A stretch of DNA of 64,000 nucleotides from Allobosea caraganae (GTDB taxonomy: Bacteria; Pseudomonadota; Alphaproteobacteria; Rhizobiales; Beijerinckiaceae). Below, piece by piece: positions 43,064 to 51,032 of this stretch (position 1 is the first letter of the stretch; every line of letters starts with the position of its first letter). The position numbers were made by a program, and so were the translations under genes. Under the pieces are notes generated by a model. The model was not told the origin of the DNA. It ran no database searches and saw only the letters and a program-made list of their open reading frames with translations. The stretch is from contig NZ_QQTO01000022.1 of assembly GCF_003351345.1 (NCBI RefSeq), positions 1 to 64,000 on the forward strand, written 5' to 3'.

Positions 43064-43435
43064 ATGAGATGGCAGTTCGCAGTCGCGATCGGGTTGGCCT
43101 GTGCCGGCTGCGCCGCGCAACCCCAGATTTATGTTCAGAGCCTCAAGGCCAACGACCCAAAGTGGCAATCAGCAGCATGCAAGGCTATCAGGCAGCAGGC
43201 CAACGACTATGAGCAGGGTGAAAACGAGCGGCTGAAGTCGTCAGTCATGATCGGGCTGCTCAGCCCCTCCGGAGCGTTAGCGACCACGGACGTAACCAAC
43301 AAGCAGAACGTTCGACGGAAGCAATTCAACAGGGAACTGCATCTTAGGTGTTCGAGTGCGCCCCTTCCCGAAGACCTCACGAACATTCCGGACATTCAAC
43401 CGCCGCCGATGCTCAACACCGAACGAGGGAGCTAG
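43064..43435 (+). CDS. Putative small lipoprotein or exported protein
   Basis: The protein is 123 residues from the ATG at 43064, with AGGA nine bases before it. The N-terminus MRWQFAVAIGLACAGCAAQ is a signal peptide with a possible lipobox, although the Cys at -3 is unusual. The mature part is charged with four more cysteines, then a hydrophobic segment (VMIGLLSPSGALATTDV). I do not recognise a family. Confidence 0.6.
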   Translation: MRWQFAVAIGLACAGCAAQPQIYVQSLKANDPKWQSAACKAIRQQANDYEQGENERLKSSVMIGLLSPSGALATTDVTNKQNVRRKQFNRELHLRCSSAPLPEDLTNIPDIQPPPMLNTERGS

Positions 43436-43480
43436 CGGGCGTTCACGCGAGGCGAACCTCAAACGTTCCACTCGGGCGGC

Positions 43481-45235
43481 CTATTTCGGATATAAAAGCG
43501 CCCCTGATGTCTCCGTCAGCTCGCGGCCGACTTGTAGTCGAATAGGTGCAGATTCGCCGGCCCTTCCAGACGGCGCGGACGGTCCTTGCAAGCCCGGCGG
43601 ACCAGACGTGCCTTGCCTTCCGGCCGGACCACATAGCCCCGTCGATGATCCTTCAGGCCCCCCCGGGCCGCCCGGCGCGCCGGATCCAGGTTTTCCAGAG
43701 TTGCCGCCCGGAGCACCGGCGGACTGAATGTTGATGTCAGCGTCTCGATCCAGTTCTTCGAGAGTTACCGTCACGGCTCCACCGTTGCCGCCGTCTCCGC
43801 CCCGCCCCGCAGCGCCACCAAGTCCGCCTGCGCCGCCATTGCCCCCGTGTCCCGGCCCGGCTGCGCAACTAAACACCGAGGATCTGGAAGAGCCACCTCT
43901 TGCACCAGCTCCGCCTTGCCCCCCGTTGCCGCCGTTACCTCCGGGTTCGCCCGATTGGCCATTGTTGCGGATCGTGAGGTGACCCGAAAGAGTCTTTGCA
44001 AGAATCTTGATAGCACCCGCACTGGGCCCGTTTGGCCCCATGCTCCCGTCTTGGCCTTGGCCGCCCGGTCGACCACTCTCGCCACTTGTGCCTCCAGATG
44101 GACCCGGTGGGCCAGGCAAACCGTCTAGCCCCCCTTTGGGCGGCACGTTCTCGAAACTCGCTATTATCGAGCGGCCGGCGTGGAGCGCACTCGCGCGGAG
44201 TGTGAGGCTGAAGCCATTGGTTACGATGCGCGATGGAAGCCGCAACGGCTGGTCGTCCTTGCCCAGCTCTGCCGAATCTTTGAGGATCAGCGGGTCGGCG
44301 AACTCGATCCCCTGGAAATTGGTGGGCCGCGAGTCCGGAGGGACATCGGAGGTGACAATCCGGGGCGCGGCCTCCCTGACGCTAAATGGATAAGCGCGAA
44401 CTGAACGATTGCCCCACCTATCCTCAGCCACCAGTTCAAGCAGGTAGGAACCTGGGCGGGTCAGGTCGTCGCCCGCATGGCCGATGGCGATAGCCACAGA
44501 GGGGTTCGCGGACAGCTCGGATCCATTGATGGTCCAGCGGAAACGAAGGGGGCGGTCGTCGAAAGCTCTGGACTGAGCCGCGTTGATGTTGGCACTGAAG
44601 GGCAGCGATCCAACTACCGGTATGCCAGTAACGATTAGCGCTGGTTCGCTCGGATCGCGAGCTACGAGGTGTGCGAGCGCGGTGGACGACTTCCGGCACC
44701 CACCCTCCGCAATCAGGAGCTGGAGGAAGTTGCACCGATGGTCGTCTGTAACATCAAGAGTAATCTCATAGGCGCCCGATACTTGGGGGGTCCATTCGAG
44801 CACCCTCTTGTCAAGGTCGGTAAGCCCGACCTGCGGCGTTGTCCCGTCGGTGCGAGCGAAGAGAGGCGTGACGGTCCATTTGAAGACGAGGCGTTCGACC
44901 GGATCGTCAGAATCCAATGAAGCTGCGCCGGACATGCGAACGGCCCGTCCGGTTGGCACAATCCGGAGGCTTTGATCTTCGCTGGGCCGCCCCGCGAACA
45001 CAATTCGTTCTGTGCCAACGACCATCGTTATTCGGGCCTCAGGAGCCTCGTTTTTCTGAAAAATGCCTCCAAAGAAAGCCACGCCCGCAGTTATCAACAC
45101 GCCCAGAAATGTCAGGAATGCGCCTAGGTTATTCGAGACGAACCGGACGAGGCCACCGGGCTCGCTTGCCTTAGGCGCCTCCTTTTCAGGAGCTGCGCCC
45201 TGAACCACGACGCGAATGGTACTTGGCAATGCCAT
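43481..45235 (-). CDS. Membrane-anchored collagen-like repeat protein
   Basis: The protein is 584 residues from the ATG at 45235. A short cytoplasmic segment is followed by one transmembrane helix (LGAFLTFLGVLITAGVAFFG, about residues 40-60). A beta-rich part with PKD- or Ig-like character spans about 80-350 (LVFKWTVTPLF, LRFRWTINGSEL). Then come collagen-like Gly-X-Y blocks: GGLDGLPGPPGPSGGTSGES with following repeats, a Gly/Asn-rich GGNGGNGGQGGAGARGG block, and GPPGLQGPSAPSGRAGE near the end. It is probably an exported fibrous or adhesive surface protein. Its presence in a phage-like island is unusual. Confidence 0.75.
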   Translation of the reverse strand: MALPSTIRVVVQGAAPEKEAPKASEPGGLVRFVSNNLGAFLTFLGVLITAGVAFFGGIFQKNEAPEARITMVVGTERIVFAGRPSEDQSLRIVPTGRAVRMSGAASLDSDDPVERLVFKWTVTPLFARTDGTTPQVGLTDLDKRVLEWTPQVSGAYEITLDVTDDHRCNFLQLLIAEGGCRKSSTALAHLVARDPSEPALIVTGIPVVGSLPFSANINAAQSRAFDDRPLRFRWTINGSELSANPSVAIAIGHAGDDLTRPGSYLLELVAEDRWGNRSVRAYPFSVREAAPRIVTSDVPPDSRPTNFQGIEFADPLILKDSAELGKDDQPLRLPSRIVTNGFSLTLRASALHAGRSIIASFENVPPKGGLDGLPGPPGPSGGTSGESGRPGGQGQDGSMGPNGPSAGAIKILAKTLSGHLTIRNNGQSGEPGGNGGNGGQGGAGARGGSSRSSVFSCAAGPGHGGNGGAGGLGGAAGRGGDGGNGGAVTVTLEELDRDADINIQSAGAPGGNSGKPGSGAPGGPGGPEGSSTGLCGPAGRQGTSGPPGLQGPSAPSGRAGESAPIRLQVGRELTETSGALLYPK

Positions 45236-45528
45236 CCGCTTCTCGCGTCTCCGCCAGCTGACCAAACGACAATGTCAGACGGCTCTTGCCTCTGCAACTT
45301 TGGCGCTAAAGTTTTGCTGGTGGCGTGCCGTCAAAGCTCGATTGAGGAGCTCTCGTCGAACATCGAGAATGTGAGGGAGAGGACGCCGGCATAAATGCCA
45401 TGAAGGCGCTGGTTGCTGAACATAGCTCAAACGCGCAGCGTGGCATGTCGATCGAGGCGCGAACGATGCCCCTGCTTGAATGGCAGCTTTTGAACGGAAG
45501 GCCGATGTGATCGAGGAAACCGTATCGC

Positions 45529-45579
45529 GGGTTCGATGGAGGCGGAGGAAATCGAACCCACGTGATACTGATCACGTGT
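45529..45579 (-). repeat. tRNA/tmRNA 3'-end-like inverted repeat, possible attachment site
   Basis: On the plus strand GGGTTCGAT (45529-45537) and ATCGAACCC (45551-45559) are perfect inverted arms. Next to them CACGTGAT ACTG ATCACGTG forms a perfect 8-bp hairpin (about 45560-45579). Read leftward, GTGGGTTCGATTTCCTCCGC followed by CTCCA resembles the T-arm and acceptor end of a serine tRNA or tmRNA, the usual target of island integrases. No full tRNA is present. It lies in a 455-base stretch (45236-45690) where I see no gene. Confidence 0.4.
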
Positions 45580-45690
45580 AGACTGGGGGCGATTCCATCC
45601 GGCGGCGTATAATCGGCGAAGAAACGCCCTAAGGGCATAGACACCTATGCGAGCGCGCTGCAGCATACGCGGGAAATGCTCGGGGGGATC

Positions 45691-46155
45691 ATGCGTGTTT
45701 TGATTGTTGCCGGCCTAGCGGCCGCCCTCGGCGGCTGTGCGGCCGCGCAGGTCACTAGAACGTCTGCTAATACAATGCAGATCGATGCAGGTGCTGCCCC
45801 AGCTTGTGGATCTGCCGGGGCTGCAAAAGTGGCGGCTAAGAGCGCCGCGATTGAAACCGTCCGCGCTGGCTTCGAGCGCTACATTATCGTGGGTAGCCAG
45901 GCTCAGAATAATGTCTCAGTTTCTCAAATGCCTGGGAGTTTCCAGACCTCAGGAACCTATGGTGGCGGCTCATATAACGCCACCAGCACCTATGTCCCTG
46001 GCCCAACCATCGTGAGCGGGAGCCACGATCGAGCGCTATCTGTCGTGATGTTCAAACCAGGCGATGCCGGCTTTGAAAATGCGCTTGATGCGAAGCAACA
46101 GCTCGGCCCGGAATGGCCTGAGCTCGTAAAAACCGGCATCCGAACGTGCCTATGA
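45691..46155 (+). CDS. Putative lipoprotein
   Basis: The protein is 154 residues from the ATG at 45691, with GGGGGG before it. The signal peptide MRVLIVAGLAAALGGCAAA has a good lipobox (ALGGC), so it is lipid-anchored. The mature part has a helical AAKVAAKSAAIETVRAGFER region, then Gly/Ser/Thr-rich sequence (GTYGGGSYNATSTY). No family is assigned. It overlaps the next gene in ATGA. Confidence 0.7.
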   Translation: MRVLIVAGLAAALGGCAAAQVTRTSANTMQIDAGAAPACGSAGAAKVAAKSAAIETVRAGFERYIIVGSQAQNNVSVSQMPGSFQTSGTYGGGSYNATSTYVPGPTIVSGSHDRALSVVMFKPGDAGFENALDAKQQLGPEWPELVKTGIRTCL

Positions 46156-46718
46156 CGCGCAAATTGCCGGCGCGTGACGAGTTTTTCGATGTGTACGGGC
46201 CCTATGACATCGAGGTTGACGGAACGCAGGTGCCCGCTTCTCAAAAGGCGCTGTGGGAGCAGGTTCGCGAAGAAGAAGGCTTAGAAGAATCCATAGGGTG
46301 TTATATGTTCTGTATCCGGCGCGGTGGGATAATATTGCCGTGGTACATCGGAATGACGGTGGCGGTGAAAGGGTTCCGTGGGGAGACGTTCACGCCGCAT
46401 AAAATCGATATCTATAATGACTGCCTCCAACGCCAGAGCGGGCAGCCGCAGTTATTTATTTTCCCTTTCATGATCAAGCCGGACGAGAACGCTAACCTGC
46501 GCTTTAGTTTGGATCGTACTCGCGGCCGCAGGATAATTAAGTGGCTAGAGAAGACGTTAATGGGCATGGCACTCTCGCGAAATGACGAGCTAGCGAACTT
46601 GCGCGATGCAAGCCTCCCCCGCAGCGTGAGTGTTCGAGGGGTTCTTGGGGCACCGCTGCGGGGTAGACCGTCTACCGACGTTGCAGAGGCGCGACGCGCC
46701 CTACTCGGCGGGCAATGA
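46152..46718 (+). CDS. GIY-YIG-like domain protein
   Basis: The protein is 188 residues from the ATG at 46152, overlapping the lipoprotein stop in ATGA. The segment GCYMFCIRRGG...LPWYIGMTVAVKGF, with the downstream HK and Y of TPHKIDIYND, follows the GIY-YIG nuclease pattern (two beta strands, then Arg/His/Tyr). The expected catalytic Glu is not obvious, apart from the E of GETF. Possible roles are a small nuclease of a mobile element or a non-catalytic relative. Its coupling to a lipoprotein is odd. Confidence 0.5.
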   Translation: MTRKLPARDEFFDVYGPYDIEVDGTQVPASQKALWEQVREEEGLEESIGCYMFCIRRGGIILPWYIGMTVAVKGFRGETFTPHKIDIYNDCLQRQSGQPQLFIFPFMIKPDENANLRFSLDRTRGRRIIKWLEKTLMGMALSRNDELANLRDASLPRSVSVRGVLGAPLRGRPSTDVAEARRALLGGQ

Positions 46719-46874
46719 TCTATCGCCCGTACCTTCCCATGGTCGGTTCACGGCCTACTCAGGAACGGGATGGCCATGCCACGACTCGGGCAAGGCCGCT
46801 GACGGGGCTTGTAAGGATGGTGGCTGGGGGGGGCAGTAGCCGGATGCGATCAAATGCCGCCTGCGACCCTAGAA

Positions 46875-46890
46875 GGGCGCTTTGGCGCCC
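46875..46890. terminator. Hairpin between convergent operons
   Basis: GGGCGC TTTG GCGCCC is a perfect 6-bp stem, followed by a second small inverted repeat GGCC...GGCC. It lies between the GIY-YIG-like gene (rightward) and the end of the leftward phage cassette. The remainder of 46719-46977 shows no gene. Confidence 0.4.
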
Positions 46891-46977
46891 CGGCCAAAAG
46901 GAGCGGCCATCATGGCCATACCTTGCTGCGACGGACAGGGCGTCCGCCGTACCGGCGATACGTTTCTGCGAGCCGGG

Positions 46978-47226
46978 TCAGGTGATCAACTCAGCCAGCG
47001 CTTTCATTTCCTTGACCATCGCGGAAAGCATGCGCCGGTTCTGAACGGCTTCTGCTGTGAAGCGGCCGTGCTTTAGCGCGTACGTGTTTCCTTTAGGCGC
47101 GCCGGGGCTCTTTCCGCCGTGCATGCGACAACGGCAGTTCGGCATCGCCGGAGATTGGCAGGACATTCCCGAGCGGGTCCGAGCGCAGCAGCGCGGGCTC
47201 AGGTGCATCGGCATTTGGCTTTGCAT
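46978..47226 (-). CDS. HGG-motif small phage-associated protein
   Basis: The protein is 82 residues from the ATG at 47226, with AAGGG before it. It carries CCARTRSGMSCQSPAMPNCR then MHGGKSPGAPKGNTYALKHG, a motif found in short proteins encoded in phage and prophage regions of alphaproteobacteria. The Cys-rich first part may bind metal. The function is unknown. Its first 134 bases overlap, out of frame, the 3' end of the upstream gene. Confidence 0.7.
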   Translation of the reverse strand: MQSQMPMHLSPRCCARTRSGMSCQSPAMPNCRCRMHGGKSPGAPKGNTYALKHGRFTAEAVQNRRMLSAMVKEMKALAELIT

Positions 47227-47782
47227 GGGGCTGACCCTTTGAATTGGTTGCAACCCCACCCCCGCCCCCTGGCGAGCTGAAGTTGCCAATTGCGGCCTGG
47301 CCGCCTTCGTGGACATGGACGTGCTTGACCGTGACCTTCTGCTGGCCGCCCTTGCCGCGATGACGATTCAAGGCCTCTATCAAGGTGGCGTAGGTCCGGG
47401 AGAGCTTGTTGGCCTGGGCTAGGTTCATTCCGCGGGCTTCGGCCGACTGCTCCTTGATCATCGCCCGGCGGTAGCATTCCATTGCAGCATTGTGCGCGGC
47501 GAAGAGCTGGGCGGCCATCATGGCCTCCAACTCGTCGGCCGGTTTCATCTGCATCATGTACGCCACGGCGGCGTTGTACTGCCTGCCCTTCTGTTCCTCG
47601 TCAGAGTTGGCGAGCCACAGCGTGTCGAACGCCTGATTGACGAGGATATTATTCCAATCATCAGACTTGGAACCGCCGATGTGGGCCAACTGTCCGTCGT
47701 TGCTCGGCTTCACCACGTTGCTCTGGATTGTCCGTCGCTGAACAGGCTTGGCGGGAGGGTTCGCGGAACTGGCTTTCGTCAC
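47093..47782 (-). CDS. Hypothetical phage-associated protein
   Basis: The protein is 229 residues from a GTG at 47782 with GAGGTG before it; no ATG is well placed. The middle is helical (DWNNILVNQAFDTLWLANSD, then ALIEALNRHRGKGGQQKVTV), followed by VKHVHVHEGGQAAIGNF, a strand-rich linker and a low-complexity tail. The family seems to travel with HGG-motif proteins, as here. No function is known. Its 3' end overlaps the HGG gene by 134 bases in another frame. Confidence 0.65.
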   Translation of the reverse strand: MTKASSANPPAKPVQRRTIQSNVVKPSNDGQLAHIGGSKSDDWNNILVNQAFDTLWLANSDEEQKGRQYNAAVAYMMQMKPADELEAMMAAQLFAAHNAAMECYRRAMIKEQSAEARGMNLAQANKLSRTYATLIEALNRHRGKGGQQKVTVKHVHVHEGGQAAIGNFSSPGGGGGVATNSKGQPHAKPNADAPEPALLRSDPLGNVLPISGDAELPLSHARRKEPRRA

Positions 47783-47907
47783 ATCACACCTCGCATCATT
47801 ACCCAGGCGACTATGGCGAAGCTCGCTAGCATCAGGATGCCGTGTCCTCTTGCAGGCTGACGAGGGAAGGGGCACCTTGAAGCAGAAGCGAACAACAGGG
47901 GCGACAC

Positions 47908-48132
47908 TTGGACCGTCTGACACGCGGCTTTCATCGCATCGGCCTCGTTGGTGCCGTGCCGCTCATCTTGGCCGGCCTTGTCTTCCTCGCTGTGGCGTTG
48001 TCCAGCGGGAGCTTGCAGGGCAGCAATGGCGAAGGCGGCATGACGCTCCTGTGTGGCGCCCTGGCAGTCCTCTGGTACGTCATCTGCCGTGCGCTCGCGT
48101 GGATCATCAACGGCTTTCGCGAGACTGCCTGA
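47908..48132 (+). CDS. Small two-helix membrane protein
   Basis: The 74-residue frame starts at TTG: LTRGFHRIGLVGAVPLILAG begins helix 1, and MTLLCGALAVLWYVICRALA is helix 2. Size and plan suit a holin-like or small phage membrane protein, but no family is proven. It is encoded opposite to the surrounding leftward cassette. A competing leftward frame over the same bases is low-complexity and rejected. Confidence 0.5.
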   Translation: MDRLTRGFHRIGLVGAVPLILAGLVFLAVALSSGSLQGSNGEGGMTLLCGALAVLWYVICRALAWIINGFRETA

Positions 48133-48135
48133 CGA

Positions 48136-48282
48136 ATGGCGCGCCTCGCCCTGACGCTCTCGCTCGCGTTGGCAATCGCTTTCGGTCCGCATCCTCTGAC
48201 CCTAGCGCTCATCTTGCTCGGCGGCGGCTGGCAGATAGCCCGCCGTGCTCCCAGGCCCGCCAGTTATCTGTACTGGCCCTGA
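48136..48282 (+). CDS. Tiny hydrophobic membrane peptide (48 residues)
   Basis: The frame starts three bases after the previous stop and reads MARLALTLSLALAIAFGPHP then LTLALILLGGGWQIARRAP, a single or hairpin membrane segment with a basic end. Its last 81 bases lie opposite the 3' end of the large ejection-protein gene. It may be a partner of the two-helix protein before it. Confidence 0.35.
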   Translation: MARLALTLSLALAIAFGPHPLTLALILLGGGWQIARRAPRPASYLYWP

Positions 48283-51030
48283 CAGGCCGATGGCCTGCGG
48301 CGTGATCCGGTTGGAGGCGCCAAGGCGTTCGGCAAGTCTCGGCGCGATCGGGGTAGGATTGCCGGGATAGTAGAGGCTGCGCGCCTGCCGGGCGGCGTTG
48401 ATGCCGGCGACGGCGCCAACGCCTTTGCCGCCCGCCAGCCCCACGGCAGCGCCGGTCCAACCACCCATGGATGCGCCGATGGTCGTCAACAGGGCTTCGA
48501 CTGTGCGTCGCGCCATTTCCCGCATCTGCCCAGCGCCGCGGTTTCCCGAATTGGAGGGGTTGGTCGCCCCAGGCGGAGGAAGGGTCTGCTTGAGCGCCGT
48601 CGCAAGCTTCCGCATCTGGCCCATCTCCTCCGAGGTGAACAGCCGCGACGCGAGGCTTTGGCCTTCGCCACCGACAAAGTTGAGGATGCGCTGGCTCATC
48701 TTCTGCGCGCCCATTTCGGTCTGGCCTTCGGCGACGTTCGCAATGCGCTGCCACACACCCTGACGGATAGCCGCCCACTCTGGCCCGTCCTTTCCGATCA
48801 GATCCCCGATGGCATCGACGAGCCGAAGGTTGGTGCTCGACGACTTGTTGCCGAACCCGAAGATTGCCGATGAGAGGTCTTCGGGAGACATGCGCCGATC
48901 GGCAACGTCCATCAGGAGCTTTACCGACGCCTGCGCCTGAGGATTGTCGGGCTGGGCCTTCGCCCATGCGGAGAACATTTGCAGCGACTTGGAATAGCGC
49001 TGCATCGCCTCCAGTTCGCCCGAGTTGAACATCTTGCTGGCCAGCGTCCGGCCGCGCTCACCCGTGAATTCGGCAATGCGCTCCGCAATCTTCCGAGCAC
49101 CGGCCGCATCGGTCGCGTCGAAACCGCCCGTGAGCTTCTGCCAGGCGGCGCCACGGATCGCGCCGAATTCCGCGGAATCCTTCCCGAGCACCTGCCCCAG
49201 CCGATCGAAGAGCCGGGCGCTGAGCCCGCTGTCCCCAACGCGGGAGGCGCCGATCAGATAGTTCGCGACCTCCTCATCCGTCCCGCCGCGCTCGATGATG
49301 CGCTGGACCGCCCTGCCGGCGTCGTCTCCCGGACCATTGGGGCGAAAGGTCCGTTGCCAAGCCGAGAATTCCCCACGTGCGGCCTTGATCGCTGCAAGCG
49401 CCGTCTCGTCGCCGCTGAAAAGCGAACTGGAGAAGGCGCGTTCGAGCTGGTCGTCAAACGCCTCGATGATGCCGCGCATCGCCCTCGCATCGGCGGGGTT
49501 TGCCTTGGCGTCCTTGTACCGCGCGATGATGATTTTGCGGGCCTGCTCGACGCCGCGAAGGCTCACACCCTCTACCGTCTGTCCGGGCGCAGGGTTGCCG
49601 ATGCGGCCCAGATTGAGCGACGCAATCCGGTCCACCTCTGCGAGCGTGCGCGACGCGGCCGGCGTCAGGGTCGCGTCTGGGATGATCGGCTCGGCGCGCT
49701 GGAGCAGTGTTTCCGTGATGCGCCGGGAGAGCGGCGCGGCAAACTCGTTGTTGGGGGATCCGGGTACCGTCAGGCCATTGTCGCCGGAACGCGCCACGCC
49801 CGTGAAGAACTCCGGGGCCACCTGTCCCTCACGAGCAAAGGCGTCGCCATAGGCCTGCTGATAGCCTCGCTTTCCGACTTCGGCGGCTTGTCGCGTCGCC
49901 GCGGCGATCCGTCCGCCGGCATCGACAGGCGTGACATCCTGCGGATTGAAGCGCGAGGCCATGACATCGGAGGCCTCCCGCACCGTCCCCGTGATTCGAC
50001 CTTGCTTGGCCTCGTAGGCAGACCGGGCACGGCTGGCGAAATCATCAATGGCTTCACCCACGATGCCGCCGGCCTCACCGGGGCGGCCGAGATCGACCTG
50101 GCCTCTTGCAGCAGTGGCGCCGATCCGGTCACGAGCGGCCAGGGCCTGGGCTCGCTGCTCCGCAATGGCTTCCTGGGCGACACGCTGAGCCCGGTCGCCA
50201 TAGGCGCCCCCGGCCATCGCGTTCTCTCGCGACAACACCGCGGGATCTGCGGAGCGCTGGCCTTGCGTCAACCGGATGCCGACCTCGTCAGCTGCCAGAA
50301 CCCCTTCAGGTACAGCGGCCGGCGCCCTGCCGAGGCGCTTGGAAACCGCGCCGACGGTTGCCCCCAAGGCCCCACCAAGTACGCCGCCGGCTACGCCCAT
50401 CTGCCCTGCGGCTAGCGCCTTGTCCGCCGCGTCACCATCGCTCTCGACGGCCCCGGTCAGCGCGCCATAGAGACCGCCGGTCGCAGCGGCGTTGAGAACG
50501 GTCGCGCCACGAGCACCTTCCCGTACGACACGAACGCCGGGCGATACCAGAGCCGTGGGCAGGAAGCCCCCAACCTGACCCGCAATCCTCGAGCCGGGGT
50601 TGAGCGCCTCATCAGCCGCGTCGAGCGCGCGCTGACGCTCCAGATTGTCGCTGTAGCGATCCCCGAAGGATTCACCCTGGCCAGCCCCGAAAGCGGCATC
50701 GCCGGCCGCAGCCAGCTTATTCATGCCCGGCACCCATGAAGCTGCACCGCGCATGAAGGCGTCCACGCGCCCGAGCGGGCTGGGCTTGTCCTGCTGCTCT
50801 CGGATGCGGACGGCGCCGGCCAGATATTCGGCCTGCCGCATCTGTGTGTCGCCGCCCTCGCGCTGCGCCCTCGTGGCGAAGCCCGTGGGCGATCCGATGG
50901 CCGGCGCCTCGGGAGCGTCGAACTGATCGAACACGTTTCCGCCTAGCCTCCGGTTCGGCGCAACCGTGACGACAAGCGGCCCTGATGAGCCGGCCGCACT
51001 ATCGAACTGATCGAAGATATTGCTGGCCAT
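48202..51030 (-). CDS. Large phage DNA-ejection/internal virion protein
   Basis: The 942-residue protein begins MASNIFDQFD, with a second copy NVFDQFDAPE 30 residues later. Ala/Gly-rich hydrophobic segments follow at about 160-240 (AAGQMGVAGGVLGGALGATV) and again near 840-890, suggesting membrane insertion. The middle is helical. Two related blocks of about 105 residues occur at about 582-683 and 708-813: WQKLTGGFDATDAAGARKIA beside WQRIANVAEGQTEMGAQKMS. The plan fits internal or ejection proteins (P22 gp16-like) of short-tailed phages. It follows the lysozyme-like gene by two bases. Confidence 0.7.
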   Translation of the reverse strand: MASNIFDQFDSAAGSSGPLVVTVAPNRRLGGNVFDQFDAPEAPAIGSPTGFATRAQREGGDTQMRQAEYLAGAVRIREQQDKPSPLGRVDAFMRGAASWVPGMNKLAAAGDAAFGAGQGESFGDRYSDNLERQRALDAADEALNPGSRIAGQVGGFLPTALVSPGVRVVREGARGATVLNAAATGGLYGALTGAVESDGDAADKALAAGQMGVAGGVLGGALGATVGAVSKRLGRAPAAVPEGVLAADEVGIRLTQGQRSADPAVLSRENAMAGGAYGDRAQRVAQEAIAEQRAQALAARDRIGATAARGQVDLGRPGEAGGIVGEAIDDFASRARSAYEAKQGRITGTVREASDVMASRFNPQDVTPVDAGGRIAAATRQAAEVGKRGYQQAYGDAFAREGQVAPEFFTGVARSGDNGLTVPGSPNNEFAAPLSRRITETLLQRAEPIIPDATLTPAASRTLAEVDRIASLNLGRIGNPAPGQTVEGVSLRGVEQARKIIIARYKDAKANPADARAMRGIIEAFDDQLERAFSSSLFSGDETALAAIKAARGEFSAWQRTFRPNGPGDDAGRAVQRIIERGGTDEEVANYLIGASRVGDSGLSARLFDRLGQVLGKDSAEFGAIRGAAWQKLTGGFDATDAAGARKIAERIAEFTGERGRTLASKMFNSGELEAMQRYSKSLQMFSAWAKAQPDNPQAQASVKLLMDVADRRMSPEDLSSAIFGFGNKSSSTNLRLVDAIGDLIGKDGPEWAAIRQGVWQRIANVAEGQTEMGAQKMSQRILNFVGGEGQSLASRLFTSEEMGQMRKLATALKQTLPPPGATNPSNSGNRGAGQMREMARRTVEALLTTIGASMGGWTGAAVGLAGGKGVGAVAGINAARQARSLYYPGNPTPIAPRLAERLGASNRITPQAIGLSGPVQITGGPGSTAGYLPAAAEQDER

Positions 51031-51032
51031 TG

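Noticed and set aside
43728..43982. Pro-rich plus-strand frames within 43.5-44.4 kb
   Set aside because: They are the antisense reading of the Gly-rich collagen repeats, which give Pro-rich shadows.
47779..48192. 137-codon leftward frame over the small membrane protein
   Set aside because: It is hydrophilic low-complexity sequence with no coupling, whereas the plus-strand frame has two well-formed membrane helices.
48979..50415. 478-codon frame opposite the large ejection protein
   Set aside because: Arg/Gly/His-rich with no domain. The minus strand has internal repeats and phage-like features and is tightly coupled to its neighbours.
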